Part shown: positions 37,333 to 46,296 of the stretch, one piece after another
Position numbering within the stretch: the first letter of the stretch is position 1
Layout: each line of letters opens with the position of its first letter
Assembly (NCBI GenBank): GCA_948146395.1
Contig: OX411547.1
Location: 60,948,566-61,012,565, forward strand
Direction of reading: 5' to 3'
Origin: Fragum whitleyi
Lineage: Eukaryota; Mollusca; Bivalvia; Cardiida; Cardiidae
DNA length: 64,000 nt
Made by a program: the position numbers and the translations under genes
Notes under the pieces: generated by a model
What the model saw: only the letters and a program-made list of their open reading frames with translations
Databases searched by the model: none
Told to the model about the DNA's origin: nothing

Positions 37333-38012
37333 GGGTCAAGGCAAAGGGGTAGAAAACTGCCTACCAAGTTGCCAACAGTGAAGGCCTTTGGGTTTGTTGG
37401 GGTTTTTCAGCAGTGAACCGCGGACCCTTGGGCTGAGCGGGCTGACCTGGGCTCGCGCGAGTGACCAGGGGACCACCCGAACCTGCAACATTCCGAGTTT
37501 CGGGTCGATCGGTCAAGCCCAAGGGGTAGAAAACCGCCTGCCAAGTTGCCAACAGTGAAGGCCTTGGGGCTTGTTTTGGTCTTTTCAACAGTGAACCGCA
37601 TACCCTTCCGCTGTGCGGTCTGACCTGGGCTCTCGCGAGTGACCACGGGACCACCTGAAGCTGCAACGCTCCGAGTTTCGGGTCGATCAGTCAAGGTCAA
37701 GGTCGACCCATTTGGCCAGTTATGCCAATTTGAGCGGCATAGAGCATTGGCTTTGGCCGTGCCGTCTGATCTGGGCTCGCGCGAGAGACCAGGGGACCAC
37801 CCCAACCTGCAATGCCCAGAGTTCCGGGTCGATAGGTCCAGCCTAAGGGGTAGAAAAACTGCGTACCAAGTCGCCAAAAAGTGAAGAAATTGGGCTTGTT
37901 TTGGTCTTTTCAAACGCGAACCGCATACCCTTCTGCTGTGCTGCCTGACCCGGGCTCGCGCGAGTGACCAGCCGACCATCTGAACCTGCAACGCTCCGAG
38001 TTTCGGGTCGAC

Positions 38013-38217
38013 GGGTCAAGGCAAAGGGGTAGAAAACTGCCTACCAAGTTGCCAACAGTGAAGGCCTTTGGGTTTGTTGGGGTTTTTCAGCAGTGAACCG
38101 CGGACCCTTGGGCTGAGCGGGCTGACCTGGGCTCCTTCCGCTGTGCGGTCTGACCTGGGCTCGCGCGAGTGACCACGGGACCACCTGAAGCTGCAACGCT
38201 CCGAGTTTCGGGTCGAT
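38013..38217. repeat. C/D fusion with 150-bp deletion, copy 2
   Basis: Identical join to 32040-32244: C up to GACCTGGGCT (38124-38133), then D from CCTTCCGCTG. The identical breakpoint shows that this copy and the first derive from one event followed by duplication. Confidence 0.9.
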
Positions 38218-38897
38218 CAGTCAAGGTCAAGGTCGACCCATTTGGCCAGGTATGCCAATTTGAGCGGCATAGAGCATTGGCTTCGGCCGTGCGGTCTGAT
38301 CTGGGCTCGCGCGAGAGACCAGGGGACCACCCCAACCTGCAATGCCCAGAGTTCCGGGTCGATAGGTCCAGCCTAAGGGGTAGAAAAACTGCGTACCAAG
38401 TCGCCAAAAAGTGAAGAAATTGGGCTTGTTTTGGTCTTTTCAAACGCGAACCGCATACCCTTCTGCTGTGCTGCCTGACCCGGGCTCGCGCGAGTGACCA
38501 GGGGACCATCTGAACCTGCAACGCTCCGAGTTTCGGGTCGACGGGTCAAGGCAAAGGGGTAGAAAACTGCCTACCAAGTTGCCAACAGTGAAGGCCTTTG
38601 GGTTTGTTGGGGTTTTTCAGCAGTGAACCGCGGACCCTTGGGCTGAGCGGGCTGACCTGGGCTCGCGCGAGTGACCAGGGGACCACCCGAACCTGCAACA
38701 TTCCGAGTTTCGGGTCGATCGGTCAAGCCCAAGTGGTAGAAAACCGCCTGCCAAGTTGCCAACAGTGAAGGCCTTGGGGCTTGTTTTGGTCTTTTCAACA
38801 GTGAACCGCATACCCTTCCGCTGTGCGTTCTGACCTGGGCTCGCGCGAGTGACCACGGGACCACCTGAACCTGCAACGCTCCGAGTTTCGGGTCGAT

Positions 38898-39547
38898 CAG
38901 TCAAGGTCAAGGTCGACCCATTTGGCCAGGTATGCCAATTTGAGCGGCATAGAGCATTGGCTTCGGCCGTGCGGTCTGATCTGGTCTCACGCGAGAGACC
39001 AGGGGACCACCCCAACCTGCAATGCCCAGAGTTCCGGGTCGATAGGTCGAGCCTAAGGGGTAGAAAAACTGCGTACCAAGTCGCCAAAAAGTGAAGAAAT
39101 TGGGCTTGTTTTGGTCTTTTCAAAAGCGAACCGCATACCCTTCTGCTGTGCTGCCTGACCCGGGCTCGTGCGAGTGACCAGGGGACCATCTGAACCTGCA
39201 ACGCTCCGAGTTTCGGGTCGATCAGTCAAGGTCAAGGTCGACCCGTTTGGCCAGGTATGCCAATTTGAGCGGCATAGAGCATTGGCTTCGGCCGTGCGGT
39301 CTGATCTGGTCTCACGCGAGAGACCAGGGGACCACCCCAACCTGCAATGCCCAGAGTTCCGGGTCGATAGGTCGAGCCTAAGGGGTAGAAAAACTGCGTA
39401 CCAAGTCGCCAAAAAGTGAAGAAATTGGGCTTGTTTTGGTCTTTTCAAACGCGAACCGCATACCCTTCTGCTGTGCTGCCTGACCCGGGCTCGCGCGAGT
39501 GACCAGGGGACCATCTGAACCTGCAATAGTCCGAGTTTCGGGTCGAC
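38898..39547. repeat. A-B-A-B doublet, copy 4
   Basis: Second A begins at 39223 with the CCCGTTTGGCC variant that also occurs at about 32943. C resumes at 39548. The corresponding place in the 5,973-bp paralogue (32.7-33.2 kb) has only one A-B, so this block gained or the other lost a 325-bp dimer. Confidence 0.9.
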
Positions 39548-40726
39548 GGGTCAAGGCAAAGGGGTAGAAAACTGCCTACCAAGTTGCCAACAGTGAAGGC
39601 CTTTGGGTTTGTTGGGGTTTTTCAGCAGTGAACCGCGGACCCTTGGGCTGAGCGGGCTGACCTGGGCTCGCGCGAGTGACCAGGGGACCACCCGAACCTG
39701 CAACATTCCGAGTTTCGGGTCGATCGGTCAAGCCCAAGGGGTAGAAAACCGCCTGCCAAGTTGCCAACAGTGAAGGCCTTGGGGCTTGTTTTGGTCTTTT
39801 CAACAGTGAACCGCATACCCTTCCGCTGTGCGGTCTGACCTGGGCTCGCGCGAGTGACCACGGGACCACCTGAAGCTGCAACGCTCCGAGTTTCGGGTCG
39901 ATCAGTCAAGGTCAAGGTCGACCCATTTGGCCAGGTATGCCAATTTGAGCGGCATAGAGCATTGGCTTCGGCCGTGCGGTCTGATCTGGGCTCGCGCGAG
40001 AGACCAGGGGACCACCCCAACCTGCAATGCCCAGAGTTCCGGGTCGATAGGTCCAGCCTAAGGGGTAGAAAAACTGCGTACCAAGTCGCCAAAAAGTGAA
40101 GAAATTGGGCTTGTTTTGGTCTTTTCAAACGCGAACCGCATACCCTTCTGCTGTGCTGCCTGACCCGGGCTCGCGCGAGTGACCAGGGGACCATCTGAAC
40201 CTGCAACGCTCCGAGTTTCGGGTCGACGGGTCAAGGCAAAGGGGTAGAAAACTGCCTACCAAGTTGCCAACAGTGAAGGCCTTTGGGTTTGTTGGGGTTT
40301 TTCAGCAGTGAACCGCGGACCCTTGGGCTGAGCGGGCTGACCTGGGCTCGCGCGAGTGACCAGGGGACCACCTGAACCTGCAACATTCCGAGTTTCGGGT
40401 CGATCGGTCAAGCCCAAGGGGTAGAAAACCGCCTGCCAAGTTGCCAACAGTGAAGGCCTTGGGGCTTGTTTTGGTCTTTTCAACAGTGAACCGCATACCC
40501 TTCCGCTGTGCGGTCTGACCTGGGCTCGCGCGAGTGACCACGGGACCACCTGAAGCTGCAACGCTCCGAGTTTCGGGTCGATCAGTCAAGGTCAAGGTCG
40601 ACCCATTTGGCCAGGTATGCCAATTTGAGCGGCATAGAGCATTGGCTTCGGCCGTGCGGTCTGATCTGGGCTCGCGCGAGAGACCAGGGGACCACCCCAA
40701 CCTGCAATGCCCAGAGTTCCGGGTCG

Positions 40727-40730
40727 ATAG
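40727..40730. other. Target-site duplication, left copy (ATAG)
   Basis: ATAG directly precedes the TGTTA end of the 5' LTR and recurs at 46727-46730 directly after the TAACA end of the 3' LTR. Merging the two copies gives the normal A/B junction GTCGATAGGTCC found in other repeats, which fixes both ends of the insertion to the base. Confidence 0.95.
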
Positions 40731-40854
40731 TGTTATGTATAAGCTATAAATAAACCTAATGGTATTTACCATGTCTATTTTTAGAATTAGTCTGGGGATT
40801 TTCCAATATCTCTTGACACTTTAAGATAATAGATATGTAGAAGATTTTAGATCT

Positions 40855-40927
40855 TTCTAGAAAAGCCTTTTGGAAGGTGATTCAGACTCTAGAGTATTCT
40901 AGTGTTCTATACTATTCCAGATTGTTC
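40855..40927 (+). promoter_or_regulatory. Cluster of heat-shock-element-like TTC/GAA triplets in U3
   Basis: TTC-TA-GAA at 40855-40862 is a perfect inverted pair in the spacing used by heat-shock factor. GAA follows at 40873 and TTC at 40881, 40897, 40905, 40915 and 40925, the last four about 8-10 bp apart. The cluster ends about 10 bp before the TATA box. Many of the expected inverted partners are missing, so this may be chance in AT-rich DNA. Confidence 0.3.
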
Positions 40928-40935
40928 TATAGTAT

Positions 40936-40944
40936 TATATAAAG
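40936..40944 (+). promoter_or_regulatory. TATA box of the 5' LTR
   Basis: TATATAAAG, a strong TATA match about 205 bp into the LTR. Transcription would be expected to start some 25-30 bp downstream, near 40965. The equivalent region is deleted from the 3' LTR. Confidence 0.8.
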
Positions 40945-41215
40945 GGGTTCCTACAGCATTCTTGGTTCACTTGATTTAGACTTATGGTTTCATTTAGTAG
41001 TACTGTGTTAAACTAAAAGGGGATTTCTTGTTATCTTAAAAGTGTGTTTAAAAGCGTGTTTAATTTTAAATTCGGATATTATTGGACTTATTATTTGTGG
41101 ACCAGGAACTTAATTAAATTGGATCTAAAATTAAAACTTTAGGATTAAACATTCAAGGTATTGTAAATTGTTTTTGTATTAATTTCATATTGTCAATAAT
41201 TCTGGTATTATTGTC

Positions 41216-41221
41216 AATAAA
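41216..41221 (+). terminator. Poly(A) signal AATAAA in the 5' LTR
   Basis: AATAAA lies 60 bp before the LTR end, the usual place for the signal that ends the retroelement transcript when it occurs in the 3' LTR. It falls in the 398 bp missing from the 3' LTR, so this copy lacks it where it would be used. A second AATAAA close to the LTR start (about 40746) is present in both LTRs and could act as a substitute. Confidence 0.65.
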
Positions 41222-41284
41222 TATTGTTAATTGTAAAGTTTGTTGCTGGCTTCTTTGTTCGTGTTACATTGGCACGTAACAATT

Positions 41285-41302
41285 TGGGGGCTCGTCCGGG
41301 AT
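41285..41302 (+). other. Primer binding site, tRNA-Pro type
   Basis: TGGGGGCTCGTCCGGGAT lies 3 bp after the LTR end. This 18-mer is complementary to the 3' end of tRNA-Pro and is the same primer site used by murine leukaemia-type retroviruses. It is the start point of minus-strand synthesis. It is intact. Confidence 0.93.
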
Positions 41303-41480
41303 ACGAATATCAGACAAACAAACAAAACAAAACAAATCAAACAAATTCTTTATTTATATCTACTGTTCAAAATTATTTAAGAAATTAATTTCATATTTCA
41401 ATTTTGATAAATCTAGAGTGCACTTTCACTATTATTTATCGAAATCTTACATTCTTATTCAAATACAGCAACAAGCTACC
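41303..41480 (+). other. Untranslated leader between primer site and gag
   Basis: An A-rich low-complexity stretch (runs of ACAAA at about 41314-41347) followed by AT-rich DNA. No domain or packaging signal can be recognised. An in-frame ATG at 41418 would add 21 hydrophobic residues to Gag, but the ATG at 41481 has the better context. Confidence 0.6.
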
Positions 41481-43625
41481 ATGTCTTTTGACTTAGAAAA
41501 ATTTACGCACGAACCTTCCGTGGAGTTATTGAATTTGGGTAAAAAGCCTGATTTGCTCAATCTTGCCAAGCATTATGAATTAAAAGAAGTCAAGTCCTCA
41601 TTGCGAAAGCATGAAATTAAGAATATTTTGGTTCAATATTTTGTTGATGAGGACATTTTTGATGAAAAGGCTCTGTCTCTCATTGTTGATGTTCCATCAG
41701 TTTCAAGCTCAAGAGATCTTGAACTGTTAAAACTTCAACAAAGGGAGAAGGAATTGGAAATAGAAAGAGAGAGAGAAGAGCGGAAATTTCAAGAAAAGCA
41801 ATTAGAAATTGAAATTGAAAGAGAAAGAGCACAAAGAGAAATTGAAGAAAAAGAAAGAGAAAGGCAATTTCAAAGGGAAAAGGAAGAAAGGGAAAGAGAG
41901 AGAGAAAGGGAAAAGGAAGAGCGAGAAAGAGAAGAGAGAGAAATAGAAAGAGAGAGGGAAAGAGAAGAAAGAGCATTTCAATTACGATTAAAAGAATTAG
42001 AAATACAAGATAGAGCAAATCAGCCCAGAGATATGTATAATGACCATTTTGATGTAACAAAACATTTTAGGCTTGTTCCTCAATTTCAAGAAAATGAAGT
42101 TGATACATATTTCGAACATTTTGAAAAAGTTGCAAATAACTTGAAATGGCCAAAGGAGCAATGGACCTTACTTCTCCAAAGTGTCTTAGTAGGAAAAGCT
42201 CGCAATATTTATTCGCAACTTAGAACAGAACAAAGCAATGATTATGATACTGTAAAAGAACTCATTCTCAAAGGTTATGAGCTGGTACCAGAAGCATACA
42301 GACAACAATTTAGAAGTTGTAGAAAAGAATCTGGCCAGACTCACGTTGAATTTGCAAGAAACGAAGAAAATTTATTTGACAGGTGGTGCTATTCTAAGAA
42401 AATAGACCAAAATTATGATAATCTTAGACAACTTATATTAATTGAACAATTCAAAAATTGCATTCAATCTGACATTAAGTCACATTTAGATGAAAAAAAT
42501 GTTGAAACTATACATGAAGCAGCTCGTTTAGCTGATGATTACTACCTTACACACAAAAATTATTTTGTTAATAAAGCAAAACCTGCTTCCTCACATCCCC
42601 ATAATAAATCTATGTCTGGTGATTCATCTAGCATGTCTAGTCAATCGAATTCACCTAAACCAAAGTCTACTGGTGAAACCAATGTTCAAAATCCCTTATC
42701 TCGAGTACATTGTACTTTTTGTAAAAAACCAGGTCACCTTATTTCAGAATGTTTTAGATTAAAAAGGAAGAAGGAACTGAGTGCAGCCAAACCTACAGGG
42801 CTCACCAGCCTTCAGCCTAAATCACAGCCTTCTTTTGAGTTAAATTCAATTGTTAAGGCAGAACCAAATTCTGATTCCTGTATGGAGATTTTTGAACCGT
42901 TCATGTTGGATGGTTTTGTATCACTTTCAGGTGATATGTGCCCACCTACCCCTATTAAAATTTTAAGAGACACAGGAGCTTCTCAATCTCTTATTTTAGC
43001 AGATGTTCTGCCTTTTTCTGAGAAGACTTCGTCTGGTACTAGTGTCCTTATTCAGGGTGTAGAGTGTGGTGTTATTAATGTTCCTCTTCATAAGGTTAAT
43101 TTGTCCTCAGATTTGGTTACTGGTTCTGTGGTTGTTGGTGTTAAACATTCTTTACCATTTAAAGGTGTACATTTATTGCTAGGCAATGACTTAGCTGGAG
43201 ATAAGGTTGTTGTTAATCCTCTTGTAACTGACACACCTAATGTAGGTCAAACAGATGATCCTATTTTGCAGGAAATACCTGATTTGTACCCGTCATGTGC
43301 AGTAACTCGGGGTATGGCTAAAAAAGCTTCCTTGAAAAAATCAAATGATATTGACTTAACTGATACTTTTGTTGGTCAATATTTCAATGACGAGATTAAA
43401 AAGTCTTTTAATCTTAGTCTGCCTGATACTCAGACAGACTCGTCAAAACTTTGTCAGTCATCTCCAAGGTCAAATGACCAAGGTCATGAAACGCATTCAA
43501 AGTCAAAGTTAATCCAGGAACAGCAAAATGATCCTGAGATTTCAAAGTTAATTGATAGGGCATTACCCGAAAAAGAAATGTCTCAGAATACTGTTTGTTA
43601 CTATAAAAAGAATGGTATGGTATGA
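41481..43625 (+). CDS. gag-pro: Gag-protease of the Gmr1-like retrotransposon
   Basis: 714 codons from ATG 41481, chosen for its ACCATG context; an upstream in-frame ATG at 41418 would give 735. Residues below are counted from 41418. The N-terminal ~80 residues look like a SAP-type helical domain. Residues 100-200 form a long charged coiled coil rich in E and R. Residues 210-375 resemble the SCAN/Gmr1 capsid fold (FxLVPQF, VGKARNIY, EAARLADDY). A CCHC zinc knuckle C-X2-C-X4-H-X4-C is at 432-445 (nucleocapsid). A retropepsin-like protease follows, with active-site DTG at 518-520 and the LLLGND motif at 586-591. The frame is uninterrupted. It ends in TGA at 43623-43625, overlapping the next ATG by 4 bp (ATGA). 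Products would package and mature the particle. Confidence 0.93.
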   Translation: MSFDLEKFTHEPSVELLNLGKKPDLLNLAKHYELKEVKSSLRKHEIKNILVQYFVDEDIFDEKALSLIVDVPSVSSSRDLELLKLQQREKELEIEREREERKFQEKQLEIEIERERAQREIEEKERERQFQREKEEREREREREKEEREREEREIEREREREERAFQLRLKELEIQDRANQPRDMYNDHFDVTKHFRLVPQFQENEVDTYFEHFEKVANNLKWPKEQWTLLLQSVLVGKARNIYSQLRTEQSNDYDTVKELILKGYELVPEAYRQQFRSCRKESGQTHVEFARNEENLFDRWCYSKKIDQNYDNLRQLILIEQFKNCIQSDIKSHLDEKNVETIHEAARLADDYYLTHKNYFVNKAKPASSHPHNKSMSGDSSSMSSQSNSPKPKSTGETNVQNPLSRVHCTFCKKPGHLISECFRLKRKKELSAAKPTGLTSLQPKSQPSFELNSIVKAEPNSDSCMEIFEPFMLDGFVSLSGDMCPPTPIKILRDTGASQSLILADVLPFSEKTSSGTSVLIQGVECGVINVPLHKVNLSSDLVTGSVVVGVKHSLPFKGVHLLLGNDLAGDKVVVNPLVTDTPNVGQTDDPILQEIPDLYPSCAVTRGMAKKASLKKSNDIDLTDTFVGQYFNDEIKKSFNLSLPDTQTDSSKLCQSSPRSNDQGHETHSKSKLIQEQQNDPEISKLIDRALPEKEMSQNTVCYYKKNGMV

Positions 43626-46114
43626 GAAAATGGCGACCATTTGATGTCCCAGCTGATGATGATTGGGCTGTTCATCACCAAATTGTTGTTCCAAAGTCAT
43701 ATCGCCGTGAAATACTTAGTATAGCCCATGAAAGTCCAATGTCTGGTCATTTAGGTGTAAACAAGACTTATCACAAGATTATGACTCATTTCTTTTGGCC
43801 TGGACTTAAATCGGATGTTTCCAAATATTGTAAAAGTTGCCACACTTGTCAAATGGTAGGGAAACCTAACCAAGTTATTCCAAAAGCAAGGTTACAACCC
43901 ATTCCAGCTTTTGATGAACCTTTCAGTCGAATAATAATAGACTGCGTTGGTCCTTTACCAAAAACCAAGTCAGGTTCTGAATATTTGTTGACAATTATGT
44001 GTGCTTCTACCCGCTTCCCAGAAGCAATTCCTTTAAGGAACATTAAGGCAAAGTCAATTATTAAGGCTCTTGTCAAGTTCTTTACTTTTGTTGGCCTTCC
44101 AAAATCAGTTCAGTCTGATCAAGGATCAAACTTCATGTCAGGCATATTCCAACAGGTTATGCATGAATTAGGTATCAAGCAATATCGGTCATCTGCTTAT
44201 CACCCTGAAAGTCAAGGTGCTTTAGAAAGATTTCATCAGACCCTAAAGAATATGATAAGGTCATATTGTTTTGATACTGATAAAAATTGGGATGAAGGTA
44301 TTCATTTGCTATTATTTGCAGTCAGAGAATCTGTTCAAGAATCTCTTGGCTTTAGCCCCTTTGAGTTAGTTTTTGGTCATTCTGTTCGTGGGCCATTAAC
44401 ACTCTTAAAAGAGAAATTTCTTGCTGATGATGAAACACCCTTGAACTTGTTACAGTATGTTTCTGACTTCAGAAATAAACTGTCTAGGGCATGTGAGGTT
44501 GCTAGGTCAAATCTTAAATCATCTCAGAGCAAAATGAAGGCAAGATATGACAAGCATAGTGTTGATAGGAAATTCGAACCAGGTGATAAAGTCCTTGCTC
44601 TTTTGCCAATACCTGGCCGACCCTTACAGGCAAGATATTATGGCCCGTATACTATTGATAAGAAAACAAGTGATTTGAATTATATCATCAATACTCCCGG
44701 AAGGCGTAAAAATAAACAAATGTGTCATGTAAACATGTTAAAAAAGTATTTTGACAGAGATAGCTCTATTTCAAAACCAGTTACAGTTGTAAACACTGTC
44801 CCACAACAATCAAATATGATTGAATCAGAAGTTAGTTCAGACTTTAGTGAAAAATCTGTTCCTGGTCCACCTAAACTTGAGAACTCTGAAATACTTAAGA
44901 ATCTTGACGACAAACTTTCACATTTGGAGCCATCTCAACGAGAAGAGCTGAAACAGTTGATTAATGAATATAAACACTTATTTCCTGACATCCCCACAAG
45001 AACTGATAAAATATATCATGATGTCATTGTGGAAGATTCTCAACCAATAAAACAACATCCTTATAGAATGAATCCAGTGAAACAAAAAGCCCTTCAAGAT
45101 GAAGTGAATTACTTATTGGAGAATGACTTTATTGAACCCAGCCAAAGTAATTACAGTTCACCATGTATATTAGTTCCAAAGCCAAATGGAACATACAGAA
45201 TGTGTACTGACTATCGAAAAGTGAACTCTGTGACAAAAACTGACTCTTTTCCAATTCCAAGAATTGATGACTGTATTGACAAAGTCGGTAATTCTAAATA
45301 TGTCACCAAATTTGACCTTCTCAAAGGATTCTGGCAAGTTCCGCTCACTGATAGGGCTAAAGAAGTATCAGCATTTGCTACTCCAACTGGTCTGTACCAG
45401 TACAAAGTTATGCCGTTTGGGATGAAAAATTCTCCTGCGACGTTTCAGCGGCTTGTAAATATGGTTATAGCTGGCTTGGATGGCTGTGACGCATACATCG
45501 ATGATGTCATCATCTATACAGATACATGGAGTGACCACCTTCAAAGAATCAAACAATTCTTCGACCGTCTCAGTGAAGCAAAATTGACTGTTAATCTGGG
45601 AAAAACAGAATTTTGTCATGCTACTGTTACTTTTTTAGGACATCTTGTGGGACAGGGTCAAGTTAAACCTTTAGAATCTAAGGTCAATGCTATCTCTGAG
45701 TTTCCAGTGCCTGCTACTAAAAAGCAACTGATGCGATTTCTTGGTATGGCTGGCTACTATAGAAAGTTTTGTAAGAATTTTTCTATAATAGCTGAACCTT
45801 TAACAAATTTATTAAAGAAAAATGTTAAGTTCAAATGGAATGATAACTGTCAAGTTGCCTTTGATCGCTTGAAAGCCATACTAAAGAGCACACCAGTTCT
45901 TTTAGCACCTGATTTTGAAAAATGTTTTAAATTAGCTGTTGATGCAAGTGATGTGGGTATTGGTGCTGTTCTCTTGCAAGAAGACGATGATGGTATTGAT
46001 CATCCCGTTTGTTATTTTTCTAAAAAATTAAACAAACATCAGAAAAACTACTCAACCATTGAAAAAGAATGTCTTGCTCTGATTTTGGCAATCCAACATT
46101 TTGAAGTTATTTAA
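43622..46114 (+). CDS. pol: Pol: integrase, reverse transcriptase, RNase H (truncated by frameshift)
   Basis: 830 codons. Integrase comes first: an HHCC zinc module (H36, H43, C73, C76), the catalytic triad D107, D166, E202 with exactly 35 residues between the last two, and a GPY motif at 341-343. A ~60-residue linker leads to reverse transcriptase (about 430-670) with D565 in KFDLLKGFW and the YIDD box at 625-628. RNase H starts at about 735, with D774 and an EKE motif at 814-816. The frame then hits TAA at 46112-46114 inside RNase H. The third catalytic aspartate and the C-terminus lie downstream in another frame. It sits one frame back from gag-protease, joined by ATGA. Whether that join is natural (reinitiation or frameshifting) or another one-base loss cannot be decided here. 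Integrase before RT identifies the Gmr1-like group. Confidence 0.93.
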   Translation: MRKWRPFDVPADDDWAVHHQIVVPKSYRREILSIAHESPMSGHLGVNKTYHKIMTHFFWPGLKSDVSKYCKSCHTCQMVGKPNQVIPKARLQPIPAFDEPFSRIIIDCVGPLPKTKSGSEYLLTIMCASTRFPEAIPLRNIKAKSIIKALVKFFTFVGLPKSVQSDQGSNFMSGIFQQVMHELGIKQYRSSAYHPESQGALERFHQTLKNMIRSYCFDTDKNWDEGIHLLLFAVRESVQESLGFSPFELVFGHSVRGPLTLLKEKFLADDETPLNLLQYVSDFRNKLSRACEVARSNLKSSQSKMKARYDKHSVDRKFEPGDKVLALLPIPGRPLQARYYGPYTIDKKTSDLNYIINTPGRRKNKQMCHVNMLKKYFDRDSSISKPVTVVNTVPQQSNMIESEVSSDFSEKSVPGPPKLENSEILKNLDDKLSHLEPSQREELKQLINEYKHLFPDIPTRTDKIYHDVIVEDSQPIKQHPYRMNPVKQKALQDEVNYLLENDFIEPSQSNYSSPCILVPKPNGTYRMCTDYRKVNSVTKTDSFPIPRIDDCIDKVGNSKYVTKFDLLKGFWQVPLTDRAKEVSAFATPTGLYQYKVMPFGMKNSPATFQRLVNMVIAGLDGCDAYIDDVIIYTDTWSDHLQRIKQFFDRLSEAKLTVNLGKTEFCHATVTFLGHLVGQGQVKPLESKVNAISEFPVPATKKQLMRFLGMAGYYRKFCKNFSIIAEPLTNLLKKNVKFKWNDNCQVAFDRLKAILKSTPVLLAPDFEKCFKLAVDASDVGIGAVLLQEDDDGIDHPVCYFSKKLNKHQKNYSTIEKECLALILAIQHFEVI

Positions 46115-46296
46115 CATCTGCAACTTCTCCTATAGTTGTTTTCAGTGATCACAATCCCTTAAGTTTTCTTCACAAACTTAAGAGTAAGAACCAAAGATTA
46201 TTGAGGTGGAGTTTGTCACTTCAAGAATTTGATCTTGATGTAAGACACATTAAAGGAAAAGACAATATTATACCAGATGCTCTGTCAAGAGTCTAA
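46111..46296 (+). pseudogene. RNase H C-terminal segment in a shifted frame
   Basis: In the frame starting at 46111, 61 residues stay open to a TAA at 46294-46296. They contain FSDHNPL, whose aspartate codon is 46147-46149 (the third RNase H catalytic residue), and end in the DALSRV motif typical of the end of Ty3/gypsy RNase H. The segment is continuous in homology with the end of the pol frame, so one base has been lost at about 46108-46111, in a T-rich stretch. A sequencing or assembly error is possible there. If real, the copy cannot make a complete RNase H. Confidence 0.9.

Larger units (their letters stand above)
36634..38217. repeat. Segmental duplication copy 2 (5,973-bp offset)
   Basis: Paralogue of 30661-32244, with the same A-B-A-B doublet, CTCTCGCGAG D core, GTTATGCC variant, CAGCCGACC B core and 150-bp C/D deletion. 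Private differences exist, for example a GCCGTCTG base change near 37760, so it is not an exact copy. Confidence 0.85.
1..40730. repeat. Satellite array, left block (680-bp four-subunit HOR)
   Basis: The whole stretch is one head-to-tail satellite in a single orientation. Identical landmarks recur every 680 bp (for example 1961, 2641, 3321), and each repeat is made of subunits A-B-C-D. About 63 A subunits are present; the first has lost about 25 bp to the window edge and the last ends where the retrotransposon begins. Copies differ by scattered substitutions, mostly C/T or G/A at CpG, and by a few small indels (5 bp lost near 1073, 2 bp near 10900, 8 bp near 11630). From 1 to about 28.0 kb the order is regular except for one C/D fusion at 21.4 kb. 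From about 28.0 kb it is heavily rearranged. No inversion and no foreign insertion was seen before 40731. A centromeric or pericentromeric role is an inference. Confidence 0.97.
40731..41281 (+). repeat. 5' LTR (551 bp)
   Basis: Begins TGTTATG and ends CGTAACA, so the termini carry the 5-bp inverted repeat TGTTA/TAACA. It holds a TATA box (40936-40944) and a poly(A) signal (41216-41221), which places U3 at about 40731-40965, R to about 41240 and a short U5 (boundaries inferred). Several TTC/GAA triplets lie in U3 at 40855-40927. Positions 40851-41248 have no counterpart in the 3' LTR. Confidence 0.95.

Noticed and set aside
1..40730. CRISPR array
   Set aside because: There are no short repeats with unique spacers. 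The repeats are contiguous 146-179-bp subunits in a clearly animal context.
41680..42060. 126-codon minus-strand frame rich in Leu and Phe that looks like a membrane protein
   Set aside because: It is the antisense shadow of the GA-rich coiled coil of Gag. The sense frame is clearly the coding one.
42535..42762. 75-codon plus-strand frame inside gag
   Set aside because: Out-of-frame shadow of the gag region leading to the zinc knuckle, with no features of its own.
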